Notes: generated by a model not told the origin, from the letters alone. A DNA stretch of 64,000 bases from Otatea glauca (GCA_036346275.1 CM070722.1:26621336-26685335), one strand, 5' to 3'. Positions 1-11,884 are shown, counted from the stretch's first letter. Made by a program: numbers and translations.

Positions 1-1064
1 GACACACTACGCACACGCGTCTCAATCCCGAACGTCTATTCGAATCTAACGGTTAGAAATATACCCGGCGAAACACTCATCAAGAAGCGGCGTGGCTTGA
101 TCCGGACGGTTGGCGAAGATCCAACGGCTGCGCTGGCTCCGAGACACGGCGGCGGGCTTGCACCGAGCGGAGGAAGACGACTACCGAACGGCGCTTTGTA
201 GCGACTCGGCGAGAATAAGTGGCGGCCTCGTCGCGTCTTGGAATGACGACCCCAGATCTGGAACCGATTCGGCGGGAGGCTCTCGGCGGCGGCGAGCAGC
301 GCAAAAACTTCATGGCGGCGCGCAAAGAACTCGGCGAGCTCTGGCGGCGGCGACAAATAAACAGGCGAAGAGGCTAGAGCTCTCGGTGCGCAAGGAACGA
401 GGAACATTGGAGTGCGGTGCGGCTTTTATAGCCTCGGCATGCGCGCGAGGAAGGAAACCCTAAATCACGCGGTGGCGGCGGCAGCAGCGGCGGATTCGAA
501 ACCGAATCGGAGACGACGACCGAGAGCCGTCCGATCGCAACGAGAGGCCACGATTAGATCTCGGCGATCAATCCAATCCGCACCTTCCAAAATCAGCGGA
601 TGCGATCAAATCTTTCCAAACCAACACCGCATGATCTTAACCGCACGATCTTGATCTAACGGTGGCGCTACGGCGGCGACGGCGAAGCGGTGAGCAGACG
701 CCGCGACGCATGAGGCTCACGCGCGCGCCAAGGTCTTTGGGCTTGGCCCAAGATCTTGTTCAAGATTTTTCAAATGCTTTTGAATTAAAATAATTCCCGA
801 AATTAGATTAATTCATTTAAGGCAATAAAATATCGGAAAAATCCAAGAAAATTCTCATAAATACCTTGAAACATTCTGAACTTAAATAAAATATTTTTGA
901 CAAAACTTCATATTATTCTTATCTATATATAATTAGTTTTCACCAAAGGTTCAATATACTTAATTAAAATGAATTCAAATAATTTCTGGAAAAATCCAAT
1001 AAATTCAGAAAATCACAAAAATGCACGTGAGCGAAATTATAGGTCAAATTTTTGGGATGTTACA
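1..1064 (-). mobile_element. LTR fragment, Ty3/gypsy-like, truncated by window start
   Basis: On the minus strand the sequence begins with TGTAACATCCC at 1064 and runs off the window at 1. It has the same two-part make-up as the LTRs at 3762-4851 and 10815-11879: an AT-rich stretch first, then a GC-rich stretch with many GGCGG/CGGCG runs. It is clearly related to them but much more diverged. The upstream neighbour is a copia coding fragment whose frame runs straight into this LTR. Open frames across the GC-rich half are not genes. It is either the far LTR of the element that includes 1065-3760, or a separate insertion. The window edge hides the end that would decide this. Confidence 0.6.
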
Positions 1065-1324
1065 AGCTTCTTCATGCGCTTCTCATTTATATGACCTAAG
1101 CGACAATGCCACAAAAAGGTAGGGTTCAAATCATTAGGCCGATGCCTTTTTACATTAATATTATAGAACGTGTTTTTCTTGAGTTCAAGGACGTACAACC
1201 CATCCACCATGGGGCAACGACCATAATTCATATCATTCAAAAATATCGAACAAACAAAGTTCTTTATTCTGAAATCATAACCTTCATGTTCCAAACAAGA
1301 AGATGAAATAATGTTTCTACTCAA
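1065..1324 (-). pseudogene. Ty1/copia GAG-pre-integrase fragment
   Basis: The minus-strand frame encodes the zinc-binding segment that precedes copia integrase, with the recognisable pattern LWHCRLGHINEKRMKKL (H...H then N-x-K-R). In intact elements this leads into the integrase core, but here the coding sequence stops at the KKL motif and continues as LTR sequence from 1064. Integrase core, reverse transcriptase and RNase H are absent. It lies downstream of the gag and protease pieces on the same strand and is the last recognisable part of this truncated copia internal region. Confidence 0.75.
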
Positions 1325-1346
1325 AGATGGAACAAAATAACAATTA

Positions 1347-1922
1347 TTAAGTTCTAAAACTAATCACGAAGGCAAATGCAATGGGTATGTGCCAACAGCA
1401 AGACCAAAGAACTCTTGCTTTATTCCCCACGCGAAGATCCACTTCTCCTTTTGCCAAGTCTCTACTCTTTATCAGCCCCTGCAATGAATTGCAGATGTGA
1501 GCAACCGAACCGGTATCATATACCCATGAGCTGAGTGAAAAAGTAGCAAGATTAATTTCTATAACATTAATACCTGAAGTGGAAACCACATTTCCATTCT
1601 TCTTATCTGCCAGGTACTTTTCGCGATTCCGTTTCCAATGCCACGATTTCTTGCAATAGAAGCATTGGGTATCAAGTTGAGGGCCAACTTTAAGCTTCTG
1701 AAGCTTAGTTTTGAGGCTTGCGATCTCATCTTGAGCCTTGCCCTTGCCCTTGCCCTTGCTCTTTCCCGTTCCCCCAGCCTTAGCCTTCCTCTTTTTGAAA
1801 GCAGTTGTTTTCTGAACCATCATCACATGATTGGGTTTTTTCTTAATGCTTTCCTCGGCAGCCTTGAGCATCCCATGTAGCTCGGTTAGGCTCTTCTCCA
1901 TGCTATTCATATGAAAATTCAT
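1347..1922 (-). pseudogene. Ty1/copia gag C-terminus and protease fragment
   Basis: A lysine-rich linker (GKSKGKGKGKAQ) is followed by a degraded CCHC zinc knuckle (CFYCKKSWHWKRNREKYL: the glycine is replaced and the final cysteine is arginine). Next comes an aspartic protease start with the altered active site WVYDTGSVAHIC; copia proteases normally read D-T/S-G-A/C. The loss of the knuckle cysteine indicates decay. This is the nucleic-acid-binding end of Gag and the start of the Pol protease of a copia element. The gag N-terminal part lies immediately upstream in another frame. Confidence 0.8.
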
Positions 1923-1940
1923 AATGAATGGCTCAAAGCT

Positions 1941-2453
1941 CTAAGGTAGAGGCGGAGAATAACATCGTGGCCAAACCGAGGCTAAGGGAAACTCAAGTTT
2001 TTCCAATCTCCCAATGTAACCAATCATCTTGATCACATGAGGACTGACCGGACTGCCTTCAACCAGCTTACAAGCAAATAAAAGCTTTGAGATACCATAC
2101 CTCTCAGCTCTTGCTTGATTCCCAAACATGCCCTTCAAGCCCACAATCATATTGTAAACATCCTGGTCCTCATATTGCTTTTGGAGCTCAGAGTCCATGG
2201 TGACTAGCATGAGACAGCTGACCTCTACAGAAGCATTAACATGCTTTTCATATTCAACCTTCAAATTGCGAGCAGCATTTTCGGCTGGTTCATCAGGAAT
2301 TGGATTCTCTAGAACATAGTCCTTCTTTTCATGCTTGAGAACAATTCTCAGGTTGCGATACCAATCAATAAAATTAGTTACATTCAGTTTTTCCCTTTCC
2401 AAAACCGATCTCAAAGCAAAACCAGGTGTAGCAGGAGTAGGAGAAGGTGCCAT
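1941..2453 (-). pseudogene. Ty1/copia gag N-terminal fragment
   Basis: The frame opens with ATG at 2453 (MAPSPTPATPGF) and contains the copia Gag signature of a short N-terminal segment followed by N-F-x-D-W-Y-R-N-L-R and a helical capsid-like domain (UBN2/DUF4219-type). It encodes the particle-forming Gag of a Ty1/copia element, which acts in cytoplasmic virus-like particles. The frame breaks near 1941 and is continued in another frame by the zinc-knuckle part. Upstream lies about 1.3 kb of leader back to a primer binding site at 3748-3760. Confidence 0.8.
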
Positions 2454-3747
2454 TGAACTACAACAAAAACATGCAAAGATTCTAAGCACTATGTTTATGT
2501 AAAACTTTTATTAAACTTTTTAATTAAATACACTTCTATTTTATGTCCCTTTTATAGACACATAGTGAGTATTCAAGATCCATATTCATCAAACACTAGT
2601 GAGCTTTGGCATCACTGCTAGAAATTTAATGACATAGGTAAGCAACACCTTTGCTAATTACATCATATGTAACTCTTGTTTGTTGAGTATGAAAACAAGT
2701 AATGAATGCCTCCATCAACTTGACTCATGGCCAGTCAACTCGCCCCAAGGGCTCACATGAGGAGGAGCACTTCCGTGATCGGGTGCCAATTAAGAAACCT
2801 GCCTCATGTGTGTTTTCCTAGACACCACTTGTCTTGTATAGGTTCCTTCATTACTGAAATCAAATCCCAACCACTTATGTCCTCAAGCCCAAAACCGTTT
2901 TGATAGCTTGATTAAATCTACCATTGTTATGCGTGATGTGTCCAACACATCCCTATCATCTATTGAGATAGCCATTGATATACTACTTTGGCAGTCATAT
3001 CAATAACGATCTAAATTCTTGATAGGTGCAACAATTGGATGGACAATTTGATTTAAAAATTTTAACTATAGGGATGAACAAAGATTACTAAGAACATGGC
3101 ATCACATGCAATGAGCATAAAGAAAATAGCAAGGATTAAACACACATCCACAGAAAATCAAAATAAGCTGTGAAATAGCATGGCCCTTAGCATTAAGATC
3201 TCCATCATCATGCTTGTTTGTTCACCTAGCCACCTTGCTTGATTTGTTCACCTAGCCATCTTGCTTGATACCATCGTCTTCATCATTATGGATGCAACTC
3301 CTTACAACTTTTGATAATGAATTTTACATGAGGGTTTGAAGCATCACAAGTCGACACACAGGTCATTATACAATTTAAATAGCCTTATGGCTTGACACGG
3401 CACGCAGGCCATGTAGAAATTACATGCATCACATACACATAGGCCATACTATTTCAACCAGATTGACCCAATCCGATCTAACATGATTGGCTTGGTCCCA
3501 TATGGATACGTTTCAGAAACCCTGATGGCGGTAACCCGACCGGTAAGGGTAACGTCGTACCATAAACGGACTCACCCAAATCAAGATTGAGTCGGTTTGC
3601 ACTTTCCTCAAACCCTAAACCGATCGATCTCATCGATGGTCGCCAATCACCAATTCATCACATGAACTGGCTGAACATGTAATAGATCCAATCTACTAAC
3701 CTTACACATCATATGTGCAACATCCAGATCACAAAACTATACGAGAT
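2454..3747 (-). other. Untranslated leader of the copia-like fragment
   Basis: There is no convincing gene. On the minus strand this stretch lies between a methionine-tRNA primer site (3748-3760) and the gag start (2453), so it occupies the place of a retrotransposon 5' leader. Composition is mixed AT with no long codon-like frame. Confidence 0.5.
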
Positions 3748-3760
3748 GGCTCTGATACCA
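3748..3760 (-). promoter_or_regulatory. Primer binding site (Met-tRNA type)
   Basis: The minus strand reads TGGTATCAGAGCC, the usual complement of the 3' end of plant methionine tRNA used to prime minus-strand synthesis. It follows the LTR end (TCTTCA) by one base. It therefore marks the LTR at 3762-4851 as a 5' LTR for sequence at lower coordinates. Confidence 0.8.
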
Positions 3761-3761
3761 C

Positions 3762-4851
3762 TGAAGAGAAACGCGGTATGCTACGCGGTTTACTGTTTAT
3801 CTTAACTACGCGGCGCAATCTCACGCGTACACTAACGATCCAACAGCTGAGATCTAAACAAACACATAAACTAAATCTAATCACCACCGTTCAATCTAGA
3901 TCTAACGGTCAAGATTAACGCTAGGATTTAAAACAGAAGGGGAAAGACGTGGGCGAACCAGAAGCGTGCGATGCGGATCAAACGGTCGACGGGGTTCGGC
4001 GAGGTCGGCGGTGGCGCAGAAGAGAAAGCTGCCGGAGCTGCGGATGACGACGCGGTCGGTGGTGCTAGAGGGCGATTCCGACGAGAAGAACTGACGGGGT
4101 CGACGCGTCTTGGCACAGCGAACTCGACGGAGACCTTGGGGACGGCAGAACCTCAATGGACGATGAGCAAAGGGCAAGGAACTGCGGCGAAGACTTCAGC
4201 GAACTTCGGTGAGCTCTTGAGGGCAAACGGCGGTGGCTCGGGAGGCGTGCGATGAGTCAAAAGATGCAGCGAGAGGAGCTCTGCCAGACGTGCTACTCGG
4301 TGCACTTTAAGGAGCCTCGACGTGCTCGCTGCAGGCGGCGAAACAAGCAAAAATACTCGACGGCATTAACTCCGGCGATTACGCAGGCGAAGGGACGTGG
4401 CTCTATCACTAGCGTCCGCGTGGACTCGATCGGATGGCGCACACGCGCGGGGGACGCGACGCAACGGCAACCGTTCGATCAAGATCGGACAGTGCGATTC
4501 TAGGGTTTCAGCGAACTGGGCCAGGCTAAGCACAGTGTTGGGCCGGCCCAGTACTATTCACCTAATTTTTAAAACATTTCTGAGTAAAAAAATCAGATAA
4601 ACAAACAAAGCCAAAATAAATAGCAAAAATACCCGGAAAAATACATAAATATTCTAGAAAATACTTTGAGACATTTGGAACTCAAATAAAATATTTTCAA
4701 TAAAACTTTACATAAAATTTTCCATTATTTAATTGATTTCAAGAAAGGCCATATTTGAATAAATCCAAATAAATTTCAATAAATTCCCAAAAATTCTCAA
4801 AGATAAAAAATACTACAAAATTTAAATTAGAGCAAATTTCAGGGTGTTACA
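3762..4851 (-). mobile_element. LTR (gypsy-family), apparently shared by two elements
   Basis: It starts TGTAACACCCTG at 4851 and ends TCTTCA at 3762 on the minus strand, 1090 bp. It sits directly after a polypurine tract (4852-4864) and the end of a gypsy pol, as a 3' LTR should. It is also directly followed by a primer binding site, as a 5' LTR should be. It matches the first ~1.06 kb of the solo LTR 8190-11879 (shared AT-rich start and shared GC-rich segment down to the 'gcggtttactgtt' motif near 3785) but lacks that LTR's remaining 2.6 kb. Confidence 0.75.
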
Positions 4852-4864
4852 AACCTCCCCCCTT
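4852..4864 (-). promoter_or_regulatory. Polypurine tract of the gypsy element
   Basis: The minus strand reads AAGGGGGGAGGTT immediately before the LTR start TGTAACACCC. This is the plus-strand priming site of reverse transcription and fixes the internal-region/3' LTR boundary. Confidence 0.85.
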
Positions 4865-5951
4865 AACAGAATCTCGTCCCGAGATTCGTGACTCTGACGA
4901 AATAGGTCAGGAAACTCCTTCTTTAGATGTTCTTTGTGTTCCCACGTTGCTTCACTTTCCGAATGGTTGCTCCACTGAACTCTGCAAAAACGCATTGATT
5001 TGTTCCTTGTCTCTCTGTCCATTATATCCAGAATCTTCACCGGATGCTCTTTATAAGTCAGATCTTCTTGCAGCTCGATTGCTTCCAAAGGTGTTTGCTC
5101 TTCCGGTACTCGGAGACACTTCTTCAATTGCGACACATGGAATACATCATGTACCCCTGCCAATGACTGTGGCAGCTCCAGTTGGTATGCAACTTCACCT
5201 TTGCGACTCAGAATCTTGAATGGTCCGACATATCTGGGTGCGAGCTTCCCTGTTGCATGGAATCTTCTGACTCCTTTGAGAGGGGTGATGAGGTACACAA
5301 AATCTTCAGGTTCAAAGCTCAACTCCCTGCGACGATTGTCGGCATAGCTCTTCTGCCTTGACTGAGCAATCTTCAATCTCTCTCTGATCATGACGATCTG
5401 CTCTTCCGCTTTCCGAAGTATATCCGGACCAAAAACATGTCGTTCGCCAGTCTCATTCCAGTTCAATGGTGTTCGACAGGATCAACCATACAAAGCTTCA
5501 AATGGAGACATCTGTAAACTTGCCTGATAACTGTTATTGTAGCTGAACTCTGCATAAGGCAAACACTTATCCCACGAAGTAGAATATGCTAAGGCACAAG
5601 CTCTCAGCATATCATCCAATATTTGGTTAACTCTCTCAGTTTGACCATCTATCTGCACATGGTATGTTGTACTGAAGTTCAAACGAGTCCCCATTGCCTC
5701 ATGCAGTTTACCCCAAAACCTGAGGTAAATTGAGTACCTCTGTCAGACACTATTTTCTTCGGTACTCCGTGCAAATAGACAATTCTTGCCATATAAAGTT
5801 CTGCTAACCGGTCTCCGGAATAAGTGGTCTTTACTGGTATGAAATGTGGCACTTTAATTAATCGATCTACTATGACCCAGATGGAATCATATCCACTTTG
5901 AGTTCTGGGTAAACCGGTTATGAAATCATACCAATTTCTTCCCATTTCCAT
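4865..5951 (-). pseudogene. Gypsy integrase core, C-terminal and chromodomain-like region
   Basis: Minus-strand frames give the DDE integrase core: D-F-I-T-G-L-P then SDRGTQF, then GQTERVNQ with the catalytic glutamate. The GPY/F-like part follows (KLAPRYVGPFKILSRKGEVAYQ) and then a chromodomain-like tail (EHPVKILDIMDRETRNKSMRF ... SEATWE). Integrase inserts the cDNA into nuclear DNA, and the chromodomain steers it to chromatin. A TGA at 5482-5484 replaces the arginine expected after LYG, and the frame shifts between 5679 and 5694. The pol frame ends just before the polypurine tract. Confidence 0.88.
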
Positions 5952-6121
5952 TCAAGTATTTTAAGGGGTTGTAATAATCCTGCTGGCCTCTGGTGCATAG
6001 CTTTGACTCTTTGACATATGTCACATAATGCGACATACTCTGCAACTTCCCTCTTCATGCTTGGCCACCAAAATCTTTCTTTTAAATATTGATACATTTT
6101 TGCACTTCCTGGATGAATTGA
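5952..6121 (-). pseudogene. Degraded integrase zinc-binding (HHCC) segment
   Basis: This 170-bp stretch lies between the RNase H end and the integrase core and has no long frame. Translation fragments on the minus strand (for example the region encoding a CDICQRVKAM-like motif near 6000-6020) match the H2C2 zinc-binding module at this position in gypsy Pol. It is interrupted by stops and a frame change. Confidence 0.55.
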
Positions 6122-7612
6122 CTACTTGGAGTCATGGGCTTCCTCCAAAATTAACTGCTTCAAATCCTTTTTGTTCGGCACACAAATGCGCCCTTTCAAC
6201 CACATAGTACCTTGGTCATCCAGTTTGAAATCCTTCGCCTTGCCTTCGTCCATCTTAGACTTAATTCTCTTGATTTTGTCGTCATCTTTCTGTCCTTCCC
6301 TGATCTGATCTTCCAGGGTAGGTTTTACTTCTAAGGTTGCTAAGAATCCTTCTGGTACCATTTCCAATTCCAATTTCTGGAAATCCTTACACAATTCTGC
6401 CTGACTTGTTTCCAACAGCATATTTACACTGTGGTTCTTTCTGCTCAAGGCATCTGCCACCACGTTGGCTTTGCCAGGATGATAATGAATTCCAACATTA
6501 TAATCTTTGATCAACTCAAGCCATCTTCTCTGCCTCATATTTAAGTCAGCTTGCGTGAATATATACTTGAGACTTTTGTGATATGTATACACTTCACATC
6601 TATTTCCGATGAGATGGTGACGCCATATTTTCAGTGCATGCACTACGGCAACCAATTCCAAATCATGAGTCGGATAGTTCTCCTCATGTGGCCTCAATTG
6701 CCTCGATGCATATGCTATTACCTTTCGGTTTTGCATTAACACGCATCCCAATCCCTGATGCGATGCATCACAATAGATGTCGAAGCTTTGATGAACGTCA
6801 GGTAAAACTAATACAAGTGCTGATGTTAATCGTTTCTTCAACTCCTGAAAACTCTTCTCACACTCAGGTGTCCACAAGAATTTCTTTTCTTTCTTTAACA
6901 ATTGTGTAAGGGGTCTCACAATTTTAGAGAATCCTTCAATAAAACGACGGTAATATCCCGCCATTCCAAGGAAACTACGGATTTGAGTTACCGTCTTCGG
7001 TTGCTCCCAATGCAAAACTGTCTCCACCTTACTTGGATCTACTGCGACTCCTTCTGCGGTCATTATGTGTCTAAGAAATTCCACCTTATCCTTCCAAAAG
7101 TCACATTTGTTAAATTTAGCAAACAATTGTTGTTCCCTCAATTTCTCAAGAACTAACCTTAAATGTTCGGCGTGCTCTTCCTTCGTCTTGAAGTAGACAA
7201 GGATATCATCTATGAACACGACGACGAACTTATCCAAGTATTCCATAAAAACCTTATTCATCAAGTTCATGAAATATGCTGGTGCATTTGTCAATCCAAA
7301 GGACATAACTGTGAACTCATAGTGTCCATATCTTGATGAAAATGCAGTCTTCGGTATATGCTCTGAGCGGATCTTCAACTGATGATACCCCGATCAGAGA
7401 TCAATCTTGGAAAAGACTCTTGCTCCTCTCAACTGATCAAAAAGATCATCGATCCTGGGTAGCAGATACTTATTCTTTATCGTCACATCATTGAGTGCAT
7501 GATAGTCTATACACATCCTAAAACTCCCGTCCTTTTTCTTGACGAACAAGATAGGTGCTCCCCATGGCGATGAACTAGGTCTGATAAAACTTTTCTCCAA
7601 CAGCTCTTCAAT
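6122..7612 (-). pseudogene. Gypsy reverse transcriptase and RNase H
   Basis: The minus-strand frame from 7612 to 6122 is open except for TGA at 7394-7396 and the TAG at 7613-7615 just upstream. RT motifs in order: FIRPSSSPWGAPILFVKKKD, RMCIDYHALN, FSKIDL-stop-SGYHQ, then the catalytic VVFIDDILVY. RNase H follows with FDIYCDASHQGLGCVL, LELVAVVHALKIWRHHL and the end motif HYHPGKANVVADALSRK. These copy the element RNA into cDNA and remove the RNA strand. Conserved catalytic residues remain visible. The stop sits where the family has arginine (CGA to TGA). Confidence 0.92.
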
Positions 7613-8184
7613 CTATTTCTTCATCTCTACCAACTCATCTGTGGACATCCGGTAGGGTCTCTTGGCTATCGGAGCTGTTCCTGGAACAAGTTCTATAACG
7701 AACTCGATATCTCTATCCAGCGGCATTATAGGTAAATCCTCCGAAAAAACATCTGAATACTCTCTGACTATTAGAACATCTTCTAAGCTGACGGCCTTCA
7801 TGCTGTTGACCATCAACTGACCATCTCGCACTACTGCCGCTTCAAACTCAATCCTTCGCCCTTCCGAGCTCTCGACTGATATGACTCTTCTTCCACAGTC
7901 CAACACTGCCTTGTGCTTAGTTAGCCAATCCATTCCCAGGATAACATCCAGGGTTTGGGTATTAAGGACGATTAAGTTCGCAAGGAACTCTACTCCATTA
8001 ATTATTAGTCTTACCCCAGAATATCTTACTTTGGATCGGAATTCTGATCCAAGGGATTGGACTATAAGCACACATTTAAGATTCACTATATCCATATCAT
8101 TTTGAACAGCAAAATCTCAGGAAATAAATGAATGTGAAGCTCCAGAATCAAATAAAACAGTAGCTGGTACTGAATTTACTAGGA
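7613..8184 (-). pseudogene. Gypsy aspartic protease and linker to RT
   Basis: On the minus strand the segment next to the inserted LTR encodes ATVLFDSGASHSFIS, the active-site D-S-G-A of a retropepsin. TGA at 8117-8119 follows, then the frame reopens as FAVQNDMDIVNLK and later TLDVILGMDWLTKHKAVLDC, the second conserved protease block of gypsy elements. The protease releases Gag and Pol products. The upstream end is cut by the solo LTR insertion at the TAAGT duplication (8185-8189), so gag and protease are separated by 3.69 kb. Confidence 0.88.
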
Positions 8185-8189
8185 ACTTA
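8185..8189 (-). repeat. Target site duplication of solo LTR (lower copy)
   Basis: TAAGT on the minus strand, directly beside the LTR terminus CCCGGCA. It is identical to the copy at 11880-11884. Confidence 0.85.
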
Positions 8190-11100
8190 TGCCGGGACCC
8201 GATTCTGAGAATCTGGAACCTCTGTGTATTCTGTGCTAGTCCAGGATCACGCTAGCACACACAGCCTTTACAGGGTTGAACATCACAGACATTCACAACG
8301 ATACCATAATAAATAGAGCAAACATTTATATAAACTGAATTGTACGACCTTATGGTCTCCTTACATAAATCAGCCACGCAGGGCTTACATTATCAGAGTA
8401 AACAGGAAACAGCCGAAAACAAAAAAACATCGTGGAAGCCCTCATCTTGCCACAGGCAACCGACTGGGCTTGCCCCCTAATTGTCCGGATCTTCAATGTA
8501 CTCCTCCCAGGCAGGCGTAGATTCTTCCACTGATGTTGGGATTGATAGACAAGGAGGGGTGAGTACTCAAGGCACTCAACAAGTAATGCACAGAATGCGG
8601 TGCTATTACTACATGCAAGGCTTATTCCAAAGAATTGGCTTACTTGGTTCTTTTGTATTAAACAGCATTTTTAAAACTAGCATCTTATTTAGATTAAAAG
8701 CGGTGAAAACAGTTATATATAATGCTAAGTTCTTCAAACAGTTTTTCTTCAAAGATTCTCGGCACCTGACCTTAAGCAGTTCATTTTTAGCAATGCACAC
8801 ACCACCCATTCCACATTTTTATTTTTGAAGATCTAACCCTTGTTGTAATCCCGAGTAATGCTCGATCACATGAGCACACTATTCGAATAGATTTGACACT
8901 CTGCGGAGGTTGTACACTTTACCCACAAGATACAGCCGCTCACCACACAGGTGATTGCCCGTAACAAAGCCTTTCAAGAACCTCTACCTTAACCAATGAA
9001 CCTCTCCGGTATTACCTTCACTGTCACTTCCCTCACACAGAGCTGAAGTATAGGACAGGACAACACCGTTGGATGGGCGCCAAGCCGCAGCACAGGTACG
9101 CTCCCCCACACAGATACACACGCGTGTACTATCACCCCGAGGTATCAGAGGGAAGATATCAGAACCCTAATCAACTAGGCATGTCCCATATCAGACATGT
9201 GGTTGTACAGTGACTCGGATCAAAGGCTTGCAAGGTGAAGTCCTTAAGCGACCAAGGCAAGACTTCCAACACTCAACAATGGCACCACGACCCAATATAG
9301 CACAGAAATCACATCACTCATCAACCCATTGCCACACGGCCCACACGGCACAAAGCCTCTTGCCACTTGCCCGATCTAAATCATTTCCCACCCCGTTGAT
9401 TATTGTGCAACACATGCCAGCAATAACTCAACATCGGTACAGAACCACACAGGTCTCTGTACCTTAGTCTCATCATGTGGTATCATCACACCACTTTCAA
9501 AATAAATTAAATATTTCATTAGTCAACATTGATACATTTTCCGAAAGATCATTCATGACTCGTTGCAAGGCTAAGCATCTAATCACGGTCTAGCCTCCCG
9601 TGTTGGCATCATATTAATATCCAACAAATACGAATAACCTTAGGGTGGACAATGATTTAAAGGCATAAAAATAGTAATTTCAAGGTGATGATAACAATAT
9701 GGGTTGATTAGCTACATGCCCCAAATCAATTTAAATACATTTAAATAAATTAGCATGCATAATTTCAAAGCATAATTTACATTTTAAAAGCTGGGAACAA
9801 AATGATCAAAGCATCACTTGCCTTCAAAGAGTTGTTGTTCTTGATCCGAAGCTTGATCTTGAGCGACGAACTCTTCTTCGAAAAATACCGGCAAATTTGC
9901 ATCTATGCGTAAAAAACATATCCAATAAATAACCAAAACAGTAGTATAGAATACCTCAAAAATTCAAATAAAATTAATAAATAAAAATATCTCAATTTTA
10001 CAAATTTTTAGAGACTGGAATCACCTCAATCGGAGTTAAAATGCAAAAGTTAGAGCCATTCAAAGTTTTAAATAAAATATAAATCAGAAAATCCGATTTG
10101 TTATAATTATTTTTATACGGAAAAATTGGGATTTATGACATCAGCATGACCTAATGATGACGTCAGCACAGAAATGAAATTCGGGCGAATTATTTTTATA
10201 TACAAAAATATTTATAACGTCAGCAATGACGTTAGCATGACACGTGGCAACCTCTGGTGCTGCCACGTCGCCTCGGTCTATGGACCCGGTCCGCGGTTCG
10301 GCTCTGGTCCACCGTGGACCCGGTCCACAGAACAATGCACCTGGCCCCCACCTGATGACGTCAGGCGACTGCCTCGAGATTCGTGCATGAACACGTGTCA
10401 CTATCTCGGTCATCGCTCAACCTACGGCCAGATCTTAGCCACGTGGCAAAATCGTGGCCGTCAAAGGATTCAACGGCCAGATCTCACACGCACGTTCAGC
10501 TCAGTGGCGCCTCGATTTCCGCGCTACCACGCAGCACGCATCTGACGGTGCGCCTGAATCCAACGGTCAGATCCCACGCACGCCTGGCGACGCCTCGGCT
10601 ACGTAGCGACACGCGGCGCAATCGCGACGGCGCACCCGAAATCGATGGCTGGATCTGGTCTCCGTCACGGTCAAAACGCCCACGCGTCAGCATGCGATTC
10701 GGCGAGGGTACGGCGCCATCACCGCCGCACGTTCAAATTTGAACAGCGCGGATCCTTAAGGCAAAACCAGATCTGAACTAAACCGTTCAGATCCGATCCA
10801 ACGGCGCAGGTTACCGGAGCGGTTTACTGTTCATCTTAACTACGCGGCACAATCTCACGCTTACACCAACGATCCAACGGCTGAGATCTACTAAAAGACC
10901 TAATATCCAGATCTAATCTATGCCGCACATCACAGATCTAACGACTATGATCTAATCCAAACGTAAACAGGGAAGGGCTACGCGGACGTACCGCACCGGT
11001 TGGATGGCGATCGAACGGTCGACGGAGCTCGCGAAGGTCGGCGGCGGCGAGGAAGGATAGGCTACCGGAGCTGAGGAAGACGGCCAGACGACGACGCTAC

Positions 11101-11879
11101 GGTGGCTCTCCGGCGTGAAGAACTGGCGCATTCGACGCGTCTTGGCGAGATCGGTACTCTGGTGACCTCGGCGACGGTGGAGATGCAACGGGCTGAGCAA
11201 AAGACGAAAGACTACGGCGGCACACTCGAGCAAATACGGCGAGCTAGAACAGAGTCTCTGGAGCGTCTCGACGAGCGTGCGAGGAGTCAAACTGAGCGGC
11301 GTGAAGTCCTCTGCACGACGCGCTAACCGAAGCCCTAAAAAGAGACTCGACGTGCGCGCTACAGGCGGCGAAACCGGCGGCCATCAATGCCCACGACTCA
11401 CCGGTGATCTCACGTAGACGAGGCGACGTGGCGCAATCCTGAGCATCCACGCGGACTCGATTGGGCTACCGCCAACGCTTGAGCGGCGCGCATCGGCGTT
11501 CGATCGAATCGGACGGCCTTGCGGCTAGGGTTTTCGGGGTGTTGGGCCGGGCTAAGCACAGTGCTGGGCCAGCCCATCACTGTTCATCTGATTTTCAAAG
11601 CTTTTCTAATTAAAATAAATTAGATAAATAAACAAAGCCAAAATAAATAGCAAAAATACCTGGAAAAATCCGGAAAAATTCTGGAAAATATTTTGGAACA
11701 TTCTGAACTCAAATAAAATATTTCCAATAAAACTTTGTATAAACTTTTACATGAATTTAATTAAATTCAAGAAAGGTCTCAAATGAATAAATCCAATTAA
11801 ATTCTTATAAATTCTCATAAATTCTCAAAAATAAAAAATACTCAAAAATTTAAATTAGAGTAAATTTCAGGGTGTTACA
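8190..11879 (-). mobile_element. Solo LTR (3.69 kb) inserted in the gypsy gag-protease region
   Basis: The minus strand begins TGTAACACCCTG at 11879 and ends GGGTCCCGGCA at 8190, a canonical TG...CA unit. The 5-bp duplication TAAGT flanks it (11880-11884 and 8185-8189). Its first ~1.06 kb matches the LTR at 3762-4851, and its last ~1.27 kb (8190-9460) matches the 5' LTR remnant 14279-15525. It is therefore a full LTR of the same family as its host element, with no internal coding region. Open frames inside it (for example around 8481-8828, 9210-9467 and 10141-10742) have no recognisable protein signature. Confidence 0.88.
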
Positions 11880-11884
11880 ACTTA
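11880..11884 (-). repeat. Target site duplication of solo LTR (upper copy)
   Basis: TAAGT on the minus strand, directly before the LTR start TGTAACACC. It pairs with 8185-8189. Confidence 0.85.

Noticed and set aside
36..654. Several overlapping open frames on both strands in GC-rich DNA
   Set aside because: They lie in the GC-rich half of an LTR, match no family, and similar spurious frames occur at 3902-4503 and 10952-11450 in homologous LTR parts.
8481..10742. Open frames within the solo LTR
   Set aside because: No motif, no splice structure; LTRs of this family have no coding function. GC content alone keeps the frames open.
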